DNA of 64,000 nucleotides from Pseudomonas urmiensis (GTDB lineage: Bacteria > Pseudomonadota > Gammaproteobacteria > Pseudomonadales > Pseudomonadaceae), in assembly GCF_014268815.2 (NCBI RefSeq), contig NZ_JABWRE020000002.1, positions 1 to 64,000 of the forward strand, given 5' to 3'. The position numbers and the translations under genes are program-made. This document shows, piece by piece, positions 9,060 through 18,404 of the stretch; position 1 is the first letter of the stretch; the number at the start of each line of letters is the position of its first letter. Under the pieces are notes generated by a model. That model saw only the letters and a list, made by a program, of their open reading frames with translations, was not told where the DNA came from and ran no database searches.

Positions 9060-9759
9060 TGGGCTGCAGCCGAGCGATACGGTTGATCTGCTGAATCCCC
9101 AATGCGGATATCTGCAGTGCCCTGGAACCTTCCTGTTCCTGTATCCAGCCCGATTGCAGGAACAACTTCAGCAGTGCCTGCCCTAGACTGCCGCCTAAAT
9201 GAGGCCCTTGGTCACTCCATTCATTGCAGTGGCACACGGTACAACTGCCCTGCTGTCGCTGCGCCAACGCTTCGATGTAGACGCCAAGGGCCGCCAGTTG
9301 AACGCGCCCTTCCTGACTCACCCGCAGTTGCTGGTCGTATCCTTCCAGCCAGCCGCAAGCGATCAACCGCTCGAGCAACTCAGCGGCCAACTCCCCGCCC
9401 ATATGATCTGAGCAACGTCTCGCCCGGCGCATCGACAGCGGTACCTGCAAGGGTTTGAACTGGCTGTTGCGCAACCGAAGATCATCCAGCCGCAGGCTGG
9501 CCAAGGCTTCAACCGCGGCCCCCACTTCCGGTGTGGCCAAGCGGAAAAATCGTTTGCGACCACGCGCCTCGTGCTTCAACAAGCCAGCCGAGGACAGCAA
9601 GGTAAGGTGCGCACAGGCTGATGAGGAGGTGACGCCGATCATCGATGCCAGTTCATCGGCAGGACGCGGCAAACCGTCGATCAGCGCCCACAACATGGCG
9701 CTGCGCTTGGGGTCGGCCATCAGGCCGGCTATCTGGCTGATACTACTCACTGCACTCAT
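9043..9759 (-). CDS. ArsR-type winged-helix regulator with long C-terminal extension
   Basis: The 238 aa product begins with an ArsR/SmtB winged helix (about 10-85: DPKRSAMLWALIDG, PADELASMIGVTSSSACAHL, then the wing KHEARGRKRFFRL). Unlike the roughly 100 aa ArsR proteins it continues for another 150 residues. These include a second helical region and the cysteine segment CTVCHC of unknown use. I place the start at ATG 9759; an open frame runs upstream to 10002, but AGGGAG and the domain boundary favour 9759. It converges on the adenine deaminase gene. The 600 bp upstream is empty, and its target is unknown. Confidence 0.75.
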   Translation of the reverse strand: MSAVSSISQIAGLMADPKRSAMLWALIDGLPRPADELASMIGVTSSSACAHLTLLSSAGLLKHEARGRKRFFRLATPEVGAAVEALASLRLDDLRLRNSQFKPLQVPLSMRRARRCSDHMGGELAAELLERLIACGWLEGYDQQLRVSQEGRVQLAALGVYIEALAQRQQGSCTVCHCNEWSDQGPHLGGSLGQALLKLFLQSGWIQEQEGSRALQISALGIQQINRIARLQPTLQVG

Positions 9760-10358
9760 ATCCCTGTAACTCCCTGGAAGATCACGTCTGATGGCGATGG
9801 CCAACCACGACAGCGCGGTTAACGCACCTGCCAAGGGCGCGCATCCAGAGGCTGTAGGCCAAATTTGGCGACGCTCACGCATGAGTAGCCAAGGCCCAGA
9901 TGAGCCAAAGCAGTGCCGTTCCCTGGCGGGGAAGTATCTCTCGCTGCCGCTAGCGGCCGCAGCCAGTATAAGCCGCGCGTAGCCCTGCACATTTGCCTGC
10001 AATCGGCGGCCAATAGCCGAAAATGCGTTGGGTATAGCGCCCCTAACAGGCGCCGATCAGGACCATGACGGCTAGTCAGTGAGTGGGATTGGCCAATACA
10101 TCCATTAAATCAACGGTGTACCTAGATCACCCGGTGCTGATGTCAGAAAACTCTGAAGACTGTACTGACAAGGAACTTCCCCAATTACGGCGCATAAATG
10201 AGAAGCATCCCTTCGACCTCAGGGCTGCCCCAACTGGACATGCTCGATCGTAGAAGCTACGGCCACGACCGTCAGTCAGGACACCGCCTACAAGTCGTGG
10301 CGAGGCCGAGCAGCAGCGCTAAACTTGAGCCGCTCTCGATCTCTGGAGGTATGCCGCG
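9760..10358. other. 599 bp gap with no convincing gene
   Basis: No ORF here has a believable start plus composition. A 54-codon frame at 10198-10362 lacks a Shine-Dalgarno. One inverted repeat stands out: TGTCAG (10141-10146) and CTGACA (10165-10170). The stretch probably holds the promoters of the ArsR-type gene (leftward) and the small gene at 10359 (rightward). Confidence 0.4.
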
Positions 10359-10556
10359 ATGAAGATTGTCGTCAGTGCGTCGAACCGTCAGCCCAATTGC
10401 CCCTGGCAAGTCCGGCTCGATCAGCATGTGGTGAGTTTTCGCAGTGAGGCTGAGGCGCGCGCGTTTGTCGCCACGCTGGAAACGCGCCTGCAGGCGCCCC
10501 ACTCGTTTACACCCGATGTTTGGCCTGCAAGCGCCGAGTCAGCATCGCGACACTGA
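10359..10556 (+). CDS. Small conserved-looking protein, unknown function
   Basis: A 65 aa product without signal peptide or membrane segment. The first 45 residues (with PWQVRLDQHVVSFRSEAEAR) look like a compact alpha/beta fold, and the tail is Ser/Ala-rich. GGAGGT sits ten bases before the ATG, a strong ribosome site. Its last 50 bp overlap the 3' end of the exporter gene on the opposite strand. I do not recognise the family. Confidence 0.6.
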   Translation: MKIVVSASNRQPNCPWQVRLDQHVVSFRSEAEARAFVATLETRLQAPHSFTPDVWPASAESASRH

Positions 10557-11688
10557 CCACCAGCGCGCCGCACAGGCTGATTACCAGCGCCATCGGCACC
10601 GCGCTGCCATCGTGTAGCGCGCCGACCAACGCTGCCGCGCCTGCGGCCACGCTGAACTGCAGGCAGCCCATCAACGCCGAGGCACTGCCGGCACGCGCGC
10701 CCTGCCCACTCATGGCGCAGGCCGAAGCGTTGGGGATGATGCAGCCCAGGCTGGCGATACAAACGAACAATGGCACCAACAGCGGCCAAAGCTGAGCAGG
10801 ACGCAACGCCGCAACGCCCAGCAACAGCAACCCCGCCGCCAGATACAGCCAGACCGCCCGTGCCAGCAAGAATGCCGGACCACGTTTGGCCAGCAGCCGC
10901 GCATTGACCTGTGCCATCAGGATGAAGCCGGCAGCGTTGGTGCCGAACAGCCATCCGTAATGCTCGGGCGGCACACCATACAACTTGATGAATACGAAGG
11001 GCGAGCCGGCGATGTAGGCAAACATTCCGGCAATGGCGGTGCCACCGGTCAGTGCATGGCCGATGAAGACCCGATCCTGCAACAGACGCCAGTATTGGCG
11101 AAATGCGCCTGAGAGTGGCTGGCGTGGCATGTCCGCCGGAAAACTCTCCGGCAGCCCCAAGCTCACGGCCAACAGGCATGCGGCACTGAACAGGCTCAAA
11201 GCAAGGAAGATCGATTGCCAGCCGGCCAGGTTGACCAGTACCCCACCCAGCATCGGCGCAAGAATCGGCGCCAGGCCCATGACCAACATCAGTTGCGAGA
11301 ACACCTTGGCCGAAGCGACCGCATCACATTTGTCGCTGACGATCGCCCGCGACAACACCATGCCGGCGCAGCCGCCCAAGGCCTGGACGAAGCGCGCGAC
11401 GATCAAGGTATCCAGATTCGGTGCATAGGCGCAGGCCAACGAGGCCAAGGTAAAGAGGGTGACGCCAAACAACAGTGGCTTGCGCCGGCCAAAGCGATCA
11501 GCCACCGGGCCATAGGCCAGCTGTCCAATGGACAAGCCCAGGAAATAGGCCGCCAACGTGGTCTGGATATGTTGTTCGTCAGTCGCAAAAGCCTGCGCCA
11601 TGGCCGGAAAGGCGGGCAGGTAGAAGTCAATCGCCAACGGCCCGAACGCACTGAGGGCGCCCAGGATCAGCACAAAACGCAGGTTCAT
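10507..11688 (-). CDS. Bcr/CflA-family drug efflux transporter (MFS)
   Basis: A 393 aa inner-membrane exporter with about 12 hydrophobic segments. The Bcr/CflA signature is visible: LSAFGPLAIDFYLPAFPAMA at the N-terminus, then GQLAYGPVADRFGRRKPLL (motif A) and RFVQALGGCAGMVLSRAIVSD. Family members expel bicyclomycin, chloramphenicol or cysteine by proton antiport; the substrate here is unknown. It lies downstream of copZ on the same strand with a 106 bp gap, and nothing links it to copper. The 3' end overlaps the small gene at 10359-10556. Confidence 0.9.
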   Translation of the reverse strand: MNLRFVLILGALSAFGPLAIDFYLPAFPAMAQAFATDEQHIQTTLAAYFLGLSIGQLAYGPVADRFGRRKPLLFGVTLFTLASLACAYAPNLDTLIVARFVQALGGCAGMVLSRAIVSDKCDAVASAKVFSQLMLVMGLAPILAPMLGGVLVNLAGWQSIFLALSLFSAACLLAVSLGLPESFPADMPRQPLSGAFRQYWRLLQDRVFIGHALTGGTAIAGMFAYIAGSPFVFIKLYGVPPEHYGWLFGTNAAGFILMAQVNARLLAKRGPAFLLARAVWLYLAAGLLLLGVAALRPAQLWPLLVPLFVCIASLGCIIPNASACAMSGQGARAGSASALMGCLQFSVAAGAAALVGALHDGSAVPMALVISLCGALVVSVAMLTRRLQAKHRV

Positions 11689-11794
11689 CAGGAATCCATA
11701 GCTGGCTAAGCAAGCGCCTTAGTCTACCTGCACAGCACCTCACCAGCATGAAAACCTTTGTAACAATAACGGCCGTCCCTGGCCCTCTCAGGAT

Positions 11795-11992
11795 TCAGGC
11801 AACTTCCGCCGGATAACCTTCATCGCGGATCGCCGCAAGAATCTGCTCAACCCCAACCTGGCTCTGCACGCGCACCTGCTTGGCGGCCAAATCGACTTCT
11901 ACCTTGGCCGCTGGATCCTGCCCCTGCACCGCCGCTGTCACTGCCTTTACGCAGTGGCCACAGGTCATGCCTTGCACATTGAATACTTGCAT
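11795..11992 (-). CDS. copZ: Copper chaperone CopZ (HMA domain)
   Basis: A 65 aa single heavy-metal-associated domain. GMTCGHC gives the copper-binding Cys11 and Cys14, and the beta-alpha-beta-beta-alpha-beta pattern ends in DEGYPAEVA. Such chaperones carry Cu(I) to the exporter CopA in the cytoplasm. I start at ATG 11992, ten bases after AAGGAG; the longer upstream frame lacks support. A CueR-type promoter lies just upstream (12021-12051), so it should be copper-induced together with copA at 12579. Confidence 0.92.
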   Translation of the reverse strand: MQVFNVQGMTCGHCVKAVTAAVQGQDPAAKVEVDLAAKQVRVQSQVGVEQILAAIRDEGYPAEVA

Positions 11993-12020
11993 CGGGTGTG
12001 TCTCCTTATGGGTTTTGCGC

Positions 12021-12051
12021 AGTTTCAAGCTTGCCATCGGGACAAGGTCAA
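12021..12051 (-). promoter_or_regulatory. CueR-type promoter of copZ
   Basis: On the minus strand, TTGACC (-35, 12051-12046) and GAAACT (-10, 12026-12021) are separated by 19 bp instead of 17. The spacer lies in a dyad, ACCTTGTCC-GAT-GGCAAGCT. An over-long spacer over a dyad is the hallmark of MerR-family copper promoters. It lies 29 bp upstream of the copZ start. Confidence 0.8.
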
Positions 12052-12138
12052 GTAGCCCGTGAATCAACCGGACTGGAAATCCGCGCGCAGCTCGGCCAAG
12101 CTGCGCCTTTGACGATTTTGCCAAGCAGGAGATTCACC

Positions 12139-12525
12139 ATGATCAAGGCAGCATTGGGCCTTGTCGGACTAATGGGTGCACTGGCCGCCGTGCCCCAGGC
12201 CAGCGCCCAAGGCAACTCGGACTACAGCGTGCTGATCATTTCTCGAGAGCGCCTGGAAGTGGCCACCACCTGCGAGATCGGCGTCTACCTCAATGACCAA
12301 CTGTCCGGGCGTCTGTTCCAAGAACAATCGACCTCGTTCAACCTGCCGCCAGGGCCTGTGGATATCCGCCTGCGACTGTTGCCGGGTCAGGCACCGGGCT
12401 GCGCGCCGGGGCTGGAAAATCAGCACAGCCAGCGCCTGACCCTGCACGCCGGGCAGATCAGCAAATATCGCATTGCCATGGACCACAGTGGCCTGCATTT
12501 GAACAAGGCCAGTTTGGACTATTGA
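12139..12525 (+). CDS. Small exported protein in the copper locus, unknown function
   Basis: A 128 aa protein with a clear signal peptide (MIKAALGLVGLMGALAAVPQ, then ASAQ before GNSDY). The mature part is predicted beta-rich and holds two cysteines, in TTCEIGVYLND and PGCAPGLEN, that could form a disulfide. No Met-rich or His-rich copper motif is present. It lies between copZ (divergent) and copA (three genes of one locus), and its stop codon overlaps the -35 element of the copA promoter. Its own promoter was not identified. I do not recognise the domain and infer only an envelope location. Confidence 0.72.
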   Translation: MIKAALGLVGLMGALAAVPQASAQGNSDYSVLIISRERLEVATTCEIGVYLNDQLSGRLFQEQSTSFNLPPGPVDIRLRLLPGQAPGCAPGLENQHSQRLTLHAGQISKYRIAMDHSGLHLNKASLDY

Positions 12526-12552
12526 CCTTGACCGTGTGGCAAGGTTGATGCT
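12522..12552 (+). promoter_or_regulatory. CueR-type promoter of copA-cueR
   Basis: TTGACC (-35, 12522-12527) and GATGCT (-10, 12547-12552) are 19 bp apart with the dyad ACCTTGACC-GTGT-GGCAAGGT between them. It is almost the same design and sequence as the copZ promoter. The -35 overlaps the stop codon of the preceding gene, and the copA ATG is 26 bp downstream. Confidence 0.83.
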
Positions 12553-12578
12553 GAGGGCCTGTCCAAGGAGGAGAGCCC

Positions 12579-14978
12579 ATGTCTGCATCCACCATCTTCG
12601 ACCTGCCGATCTCCGGCATGACCTGTGCCAGCTGCGCCGGCCGAGTCGAGCGCGCCCTGCGCAAGGTCACCGGCGCCGAGCAGGTCAGCGTCAACCTCGC
12701 CACTGAACAGGCCCGGGTCCAGGCCCCGGCCGACAGCCTCCCGGTGCTGGTCGACGCCGTGCGTCAGGCTGGCTACGGCGTGCCCACCCGCAGCGTCGAA
12801 CTGCAGATCGGCGGCATGACCTGCGCCAGCTGCGCCGGCCGCGTCGAACGGGCCTTGGGTAAAGTGCCTGGGGTCGAACAGATCAGCGTCAACCTGGCCA
12901 GCGAACGCGCGCATATCGAAGTGCTCAAGGCAGTCGACGACAGTGTGCTGATCGGCGCAGTCGAGCAGGCCGGCTACAGCGCCGCGCTGCCCCAAGCCGC
13001 TCGGGATGACCAGGCCGACGCGCAGCGGCGTTTGCGCAAAGAACGCCTGGCAGTCGGCGCCGCCCTGATACTGGCGCTGCCGCTAGTGCTGCCGATGATC
13101 GTCCAGCCATTCGGCCTGCACTGGATGCTGCCGGCCTGGGCGCAGTTCCTGCTGGCCACCCCGGTGCAGTTCATCCTCGGCGCGCGCTTCTACGTGGCCG
13201 CCTGGAAAGCAGTACGCGCCGGTGCCGGCAATATGGACCTGCTGGTCGCGCTGGGCACCAGTGCCGGTTATGGCCTGAGCCTGTATGAATGGGCCAGGGC
13301 CGAAGCGGGCGTCGAGCCACACCTGTATTTCGAAGCCTCGGCGGTGGTCATCGCCCTGGTATTGCTCGGCAAGTACCTCGAAAGCCGCGCCAAACGCCAG
13401 ACCGCTAGCGCCATACGTGCACTTGAAGCGCTACGGCCAGATCGTGCGCTGCGGGTGGTCGATGGCCTTGAGGAAGACGTGGCCATCAGCCAATTGCGCC
13501 TGGACGACCTGGTCCTGGTCAAGCCGGGTGAACGCTTCCCAGTCGATGGCGAAGTGCTCGAAGGCAGCAGCCACGCCGACGAAGCGTTGATCAGCGGCGA
13601 AAGCCTGCCCGTGCCCAAGCAGCCCGGCGACCACGTCACCGGCGGCGCCATCAACGGCGAAGGCCGGCTGTTGGTGCGGACCCTGGCCCTGGGCACGGAA
13701 ACCGTACTGGCGCGCATCATTCGCCTGGTCGAAGATGCCCAGGCAGCCAAGGCGCCGATCCAGAAGCTGGTCGATCGGGTCAGCCAGGTGTTCGTCCCGG
13801 CAGTACTGGTGATCGCCCTGTTCACCCTGCTCGGCTGGTGGTGGGCGGGCGCACCGATCGAAACCGCGTTGATCAATGCCGTCGCCGTGCTGGTCATTGC
13901 CTGCCCTTGCGCACTCGGCTTGGCCACTCCGGCAGCGATCATGGCCGGCACCGGCGTCGCGGCCCGGCACGGCATCCTGATCAAGGACGCCGAGGCGCTG
14001 GAGCGCGCCCACGCCGTCAACCGGGTGGTGTTCGACAAGACTGGCACACTCACCTCCGGCAGCCCGCGGATCGTCCATAGCCAGGCTGGCGTGGGTGACA
14101 ACGCCGACTTGCTGCGCCTGGCCGGCGCCCTGCAGCGCGGCAGCGAGCATCCGCTGGCCAAGGCGGTGCTGGATGCCTGCAGCGAGCAGGGCCTGATGGT
14201 GCCGCAAGTCAGCGACAGCCAGTCGCTGACCGGGCGCGGGATCGCCGGTCACGTGGAACATCGCCAACTGGCGCTGGGTAACCGCCGCCTGCTCGATGAA
14301 TGCGGGCTGCACGCGGGCGACCTGGCCAGCAAGGCGCAGGCCTGGGAGGCCGAAGGCCGCACCCTGTCGTGGCTCATCGAACAGGCCCCTAAACCCCAGG
14401 TGCTCGGGCTGTTCGCCTTCGGCGACAGCCTCAAGCCCGGCGCCGAATACGCCATTCGCGCCTTGCATGGCAAAGGTATCAGCAGCCACTTGCTGACCGG
14501 CGACAACCGCAGCAGCGCCAAGGTGGTCGCCGAGGCACTGGGCATCGATGATGTGCACGCTGAAGTGCTGCCAGCCGATAAAGCCGCCACGGTCGGCCAG
14601 CTCAAACGCGACGGCGTGGTCGCGATGGTCGGCGATGGCATCAACGACGCCCCGGCCCTGGCCGCCGCCGATATCGGCATCGCCATGGGCGGTGGCACCG
14701 ATGTGGCCATGCAGGCGGCGGGCATCACCCTGATGCGCGGCGATCCACGGCTGGTGCCGGCGGCGCTGGAAATCAGCCGCAAGACCTACGCGAAAATCCG
14801 TCAGAATCTGTTCTGGGCCTTCATCTACAACCTGATCGGCATTCCGCTGGCCGCCTTTGGTCTGCTCAATCCGGTACTGGCCGGCGCGGCCATGGCGCTG
14901 TCGAGTGTCAGCGTAGTGAGTAATGCCCTGTGGCTGAAGACCTGGAAACCTAGCGACGACCAGCAGGAGGCGCCATGA
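12579..14978 (+). CDS. copA: Cu(I)-exporting P-type ATPase CopA
   Basis: A 799 aa P1B-type ATPase that pumps Cu(I) from the cytoplasm. It has two N-terminal HMA domains (GMTCASC at Cys16/Cys19 and Cys82/Cys85), then eight predicted membrane helices. The transport motif is Cys442-Pro-Cys444 in ACPCALGL. The actuator loop has SGESLPV, phosphorylation is at Asp486 in DKTGTL, and the hinge is GDGINDAP. The HP motif SEHPLAKA is intact. GGAGGAG precedes the ATG. It overlaps cueR by ATGA, so the regulator is translated from the same message. Copper handed over by CopZ would bind the HMA domains. Confidence 0.96.
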   Translation: MSASTIFDLPISGMTCASCAGRVERALRKVTGAEQVSVNLATEQARVQAPADSLPVLVDAVRQAGYGVPTRSVELQIGGMTCASCAGRVERALGKVPGVEQISVNLASERAHIEVLKAVDDSVLIGAVEQAGYSAALPQAARDDQADAQRRLRKERLAVGAALILALPLVLPMIVQPFGLHWMLPAWAQFLLATPVQFILGARFYVAAWKAVRAGAGNMDLLVALGTSAGYGLSLYEWARAEAGVEPHLYFEASAVVIALVLLGKYLESRAKRQTASAIRALEALRPDRALRVVDGLEEDVAISQLRLDDLVLVKPGERFPVDGEVLEGSSHADEALISGESLPVPKQPGDHVTGGAINGEGRLLVRTLALGTETVLARIIRLVEDAQAAKAPIQKLVDRVSQVFVPAVLVIALFTLLGWWWAGAPIETALINAVAVLVIACPCALGLATPAAIMAGTGVAARHGILIKDAEALERAHAVNRVVFDKTGTLTSGSPRIVHSQAGVGDNADLLRLAGALQRGSEHPLAKAVLDACSEQGLMVPQVSDSQSLTGRGIAGHVEHRQLALGNRRLLDECGLHAGDLASKAQAWEAEGRTLSWLIEQAPKPQVLGLFAFGDSLKPGAEYAIRALHGKGISSHLLTGDNRSSAKVVAEALGIDDVHAEVLPADKAATVGQLKRDGVVAMVGDGINDAPALAAADIGIAMGGGTDVAMQAAGITLMRGDPRLVPAALEISRKTYAKIRQNLFWAFIYNLIGIPLAAFGLLNPVLAGAAMALSSVSVVSNALWLKTWKPSDDQQEAP

Positions 14979-15379
14979 ACATCGGCCAGGCAGCCCGCCG
15001 CAGTGGGCTGAGTACCAAGATGATTCGCTACTACGAGTCGATTGGCTTGCTCAAGCCGGCTCAGCGCAGCGACAGCGGCTATCGACTGTACCAGCAAGAA
15101 GATTTGCACAGCCTGGCCTTCATCAAACGCTCCCGCGACCTGGGGTTCTCGCTCGATGAGGTGGCGAAACTGCTCACCCTGTGGCAGGACCGGCAACGCG
15201 CCAGCGCCGACGTCAAGGCGCTGGCCACCGAGCATATCCAGGCCCTGAACCAGCGGATCGAAGAGTTGGTGAGCCTGCGCGATACCTTGAGCGAGCTGGT
15301 CGCCCACTGCCAGGGCGACGACCGGCCGGACTGTCCGATCCTCAAGGATCTGGCCAATGGCAAAAGCTGTTGCCACTGA
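14975..15379 (+). CDS. cueR: Copper-responsive MerR-family regulator CueR
   Basis: A 134 aa MerR-family activator. The N-terminal winged helix ([20 protein letters not shown]) is followed by a dimerisation helix and a metal loop with Cys112 and Cys120 (CQGDDRPDC). These numbers coincide with the Cu(I) ligands of E. coli CueR. A C-terminal SCCH adds two cysteines. It overlaps the copA stop codon by four bases and is thus transcribed from the copA promoter it controls, giving positive feedback on copper. It should also act on the copZ promoter. Zinc- or cadmium-sensing relatives are less likely, given the copA context. Confidence 0.92.
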   Translation: MNIGQAARRSGLSTKMIRYYESIGLLKPAQRSDSGYRLYQQEDLHSLAFIKRSRDLGFSLDEVAKLLTLWQDRQRASADVKALATEHIQALNQRIEELVSLRDTLSELVAHCQGDDRPDCPILKDLANGKSCCH

Positions 15380-15387
15380 CGTGTATA

Positions 15388-15406
15388 GGGGTCGCTTCGC
15401 GGCCCC
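15388..15406 (+). terminator. GC-rich hairpin after cueR
   Basis: GGGGTCGC (15388-15395) and GCGGCCCC (15399-15406) form an 8 bp stem (one G-U) around TTC, nine bases beyond the cueR stop codon. The same hairpin design recurs near 31023 and 51258. No T run follows directly. Confidence 0.5.
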
Positions 15407-15478
15407 AACACCGCACCGCCTGATTTTGGTATGCCATATTAGCCCCGACACGACCGAATAGTCACCAAACCCGCCCTC

Positions 15479-15502
15479 GCCCAATAAATACGGGCTTTTT
15501 TT
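15479..15502 (+). terminator. Weak stem followed by seven Ts
   Basis: GCCC (15479-15482) and GGGC (15492-15495) flank a 9 nt loop and are followed by TTTTTTT (15496-15502). The stem is short, so this is a candidate only. It lies 75 bp before the chemoreceptor gene. Confidence 0.35.
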
Positions 15503-15577
15503 CTACAACAATCCCGAATCCTGCCGATGCCCTAGTACCTGCCTCATGCATCGACAAGAAAAATTCCGGGAGCGTGG

Positions 15578-17524
15578 ATGAACATCAAGCAAAAACTGAC
15601 CTGGGCCTTTGCCGTTATCGCCGGCTTGCCCATCGTCCTCGTGGCCACCCTGGTGGTCCTCAACCTGCGCGGTGAAGCCCGCGACGATTTTCTCGACAAC
15701 AGCAGCCGAGAGATTCGTCAGGTCAGCAACGCGATGAACATCTTCTTCCAGGGCATCACCCAAAACGTCGAGTATCTCGCCTCGCAGCCGTTGATCGCCG
15801 AGGCAGACGGCAACGTGAAAAAACACCTCGCCGCCGACGCCGCACAAATTGCCCCCAATGACCAGGACAAGACGCTGTTCGACTTCTTCAGCCGCCTGGC
15901 CAAGAGTCACCCCGACTACGCCTATGTCTCCTATGGCCTGGCAGACGGCGGCTACGCCTTCTGGCCTGGCGATCCGAAAATGGCCAACTACGACCCACGC
16001 ACCCGCCCGTGGTACCAGACAGCCATGGCCAACCCCGGCAAGACCCTGCGCACCGCGCCCTACTACTGGGCCGGCGATGATGCCGTGCTGGTCAGCACCG
16101 TACGCGCGGTGGCCAACCAGTTGGGTAACCCAGGCGGTGTGGTCAACATCGACGTGTCGCTCAAAGGCCTGACCGAAATCGTCAAACAGATCAAGCTAGG
16201 CGAAAGCGGCTACCTGATCCTGATGGAAAACAGCGGCAACGTGATGGTCGACCCGCGTGACGCCAGCCACAATTTCAAGCAGCTGGCGAGCTTTGGCGAT
16301 GGCTATGTCGACTTGGCCAAGGCAGGCAAAGGCCTGGTTGAAGTAACGCTCAACGGTGAGCGCTACATGGCCAACGTCTACCCTGACGAGCAACTGGGCT
16401 GGACCTTCATCGGCCTGATCCAGCAAGACGAAGTGATGCAAACCACCACCCGCCTGACCTGGCTGATCGGCATCATCGCCCTGGTGCTGGCCGCGGTGTT
16501 CGCCATCGTCGGCGCTGCATTCGCCAAACTCATCGTGCGCCCGATCAACAGCGTCACCAGCGGCCTGGAAGACATCGCCCAGGGCGAAGGCGACCTGACC
16601 CGCAGCCTGGAAATCCGCGGCCGTGATGAAACCGCGCAACTGGCCAGCTGGTTCAACCAGTTCCTCGGCGCCATCCGCAGCCTGATCCAGCATATCGGCT
16701 CGGCCGCCGGCAAGATCCTCAGCACCTCGAGCCGCTCGACCCAGGTGTCCGCCGACATGTCCGAAGCCGCCGGACGTCAGCGCGAAGCCGTGGATATGGT
16801 CTCGACCGCTTTCCACGAAATGGTCGCCACCGCCAACGAAGTGGCCCGCTCATGCAGCCAGGCCGCACAATCGGCCGACAGCGGCCAGCAGCAAGCCCGT
16901 GAAGGCCAGCAGCAGATCGACGCCGCAGTGCAAAGCGTAGACCGTCTGAGCCAGGAAATCGAGCAATCGGCGCAGTCGATCCAGCAACTGGAACGCGACA
17001 GCAATGCCATCCAGTCGATTCTCGGCACCATCCGTTCGATCGCCGAGCAGACCAACCTGCTCGCCCTCAACGCGGCCATCGAAGCCGCCCGCGCCGGCGA
17101 GCAAGGCCGTGGTTTTGCCGTGGTCGCCGATGAAGTCCGGGCCCTGGCCAAGCGCACTGCCGACTCCACCGCCGAGATCGACGGCCTGCTCGGCAACCTG
17201 GCCAGCCGCACCGCTGAAGTCGCCCAGCAGATGCACGCCAGCCTGGATGTCTCACAGCAGTCGGTCAGCCGCATTGGCCTGGCCCGCGACAGCTTCGGCC
17301 AGATCCGCGAATCGGTGGACATCATCCGCGACATGAACACCCAAATCGCCACTGCCGCCGAAGAGCAACACCAGGTCGCCGAAGACATCAACCGCCATAT
17401 CAGCCAGATCCACGGGGATGCGCAGCTGGTAGCAGAGCTTGCCCATGCGGCGCGCCAGGACTCGGAAAGCCTGGCCGGCCTGTCCAATGAGCTCGATACC
17501 CTGGTGCGGCGTTTCCGCACCTAA
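15578..17524 (+). CDS. Methyl-accepting chemotaxis protein with dCache_1 domain
   Basis: A 648 aa chemoreceptor. The first membrane helix spans about 9-30, the periplasmic dCache_1 domain 35-280 and the second helix about 290-312. HAMP follows (about 313-365), then the signalling domain with the hairpin tip around [19 protein letters not shown]. The sensor carries Tyr138, Arg143, Trp145 and Tyr146 (YDPRTRPWY), Tyr162/163, and Asp192 in VVNIDVS. This matches the published amino-acid-binding signature of PctA-type dCache domains, so amino acids are the predicted attractants. No C-terminal CheR pentapeptide is seen (it ends RRFRT). It is a stand-alone gene converging on an AraC gene 3 bp away. 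Confidence 0.92.
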   Translation: MNIKQKLTWAFAVIAGLPIVLVATLVVLNLRGEARDDFLDNSSREIRQVSNAMNIFFQGITQNVEYLASQPLIAEADGNVKKHLAADAAQIAPNDQDKTLFDFFSRLAKSHPDYAYVSYGLADGGYAFWPGDPKMANYDPRTRPWYQTAMANPGKTLRTAPYYWAGDDAVLVSTVRAVANQLGNPGGVVNIDVSLKGLTEIVKQIKLGESGYLILMENSGNVMVDPRDASHNFKQLASFGDGYVDLAKAGKGLVEVTLNGERYMANVYPDEQLGWTFIGLIQQDEVMQTTTRLTWLIGIIALVLAAVFAIVGAAFAKLIVRPINSVTSGLEDIAQGEGDLTRSLEIRGRDETAQLASWFNQFLGAIRSLIQHIGSAAGKILSTSSRSTQVSADMSEAAGRQREAVDMVSTAFHEMVATANEVARSCSQAAQSADSGQQQAREGQQQIDAAVQSVDRLSQEIEQSAQSIQQLERDSNAIQSILGTIRSIAEQTNLLALNAAIEAARAGEQGRGFAVVADEVRALAKRTADSTAEIDGLLGNLASRTAEVAQQMHASLDVSQQSVSRIGLARDSFGQIRESVDIIRDMNTQIATAAEEQHQVAEDINRHISQIHGDAQLVAELAHAARQDSESLAGLSNELDTLVRRFRT

Positions 17525-17527
17525 ACG

Positions 17528-18316
17528 CTACAGCCGCAGCTCTCCGGGCGTGAAACCGAAGAGCTGCTTGAATGCGGCGATATAGGCTGAGGTCGAGTCG
17601 TAACCACAGCCCAGCGCCGCTTCAGTGACGCTCTCGCCCGACTGCAGCAGGGCCAGCGACGACAGCAGGCGCATGCGTTGGCGCCAGCTGCGAAAACTCA
17701 GGCCCGTTTCACGTTGGAACAGGCGCATCAGGGTCTTTTCCGAGCAACCCAGTTCGAGCGCCCATTGCTGCAGGGTCTGCGGCAGGTCGGGCGCGGCAAT
17801 CAGCCCGTTGCACAGCTTCAGCAGCCCGGGATGACGCGGCAGCGGCAAGGAAAACCCCACCTCCGGCAGCGCTTGCAGCTGGTCAAGCAGCACGGCCACC
17901 AAACGCGCCTCGGCGCTGTCGCCTTCCGGGTATTCCACCGGCAACAGGCAAAACTGCTTGATCAGCTCACGCGCCAGGGGGGTTACCTCAAGCACTCGGC
18001 AATGGTCTGGCGCCCATGGGCAAGCGTCGCGCCGCACGTACAGGCTGCGCATTTCCGCCTGCATCGAGCTGGCGACGTCATGCTCGGTATCAGCAGGGAT
18101 CCATACGCCCCACTGCGGCGGCGCGAAATAGCTGCCGTCGCTGGTGTAAATGCCGAGCACGCCGCTGATCGCGTAGGAAAACTGCACCCAGTCGTGGCGA
18201 TGGCGGGTGGTCCAAGAGCCTGCGCCGAGGCTTTCGGCGCGGGCATAGACGGGCCTGGGTAACTGCTCCAGATTCGGAATGGGACGGGGCGCAGAAAGTT
18301 GTCCGATGCTCGGCAT
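17528..18316 (-). CDS. AraC-family transcriptional regulator with cupin domain
   Basis: A 262 aa protein. The N-terminal cupin (about 30-110) contains HRHDWVQFSYAISG and PPQWGVWIPADTEHDV. The C-terminal AraC domain (about 165-260) contains two helix-turn-helix motifs: LQQWALELGCSEKTLMRLFQ and ESVTEAALGCGYDSTSAYIA. The cupin group usually senses small organic molecules or regulates neighbouring genes. The next gene in the same direction is upstream (thiolase), and no clear target is indicated. The Shine-Dalgarno is weak. Confidence 0.87.
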   Translation of the reverse strand: MPSIGQLSAPRPIPNLEQLPRPVYARAESLGAGSWTTRHRHDWVQFSYAISGVLGIYTSDGSYFAPPQWGVWIPADTEHDVASSMQAEMRSLYVRRDACPWAPDHCRVLEVTPLARELIKQFCLLPVEYPEGDSAEARLVAVLLDQLQALPEVGFSLPLPRHPGLLKLCNGLIAAPDLPQTLQQWALELGCSEKTLMRLFQRETGLSFRSWRQRMRLLSSLALLQSGESVTEAALGCGYDSTSAYIAAFKQLFGFTPGELRL

Positions 18317-18376
18317 GACCTAATCTTGTAGTTGTGATCAGACAAGCGTATCAGGTTTGCCAGGGTGTCAGTCCCG

Positions 18377-18396
18377 GCCTCATCGCGGGGCAAGCC
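18377..18396. repeat. Partial REP-like element
   Basis: The stretch GGCCTCATCGCGGGGCAAGC (18377-18396) is half of the REP unit seen complete at 44724-44791 and 59558-59676. It lies eight bases beyond the thiolase 3' end. The rest of the unit is missing. Confidence 0.45.
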
Positions 18397-18404
18397 ACCG
18401 CCTC

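Noticed and set aside
10198..10362. A 54-codon frame whose stop overlaps the next ATG
   Set aside because: It has no Shine-Dalgarno and no protein-like pattern; the small gene at 10359 has its own strong ribosome site.
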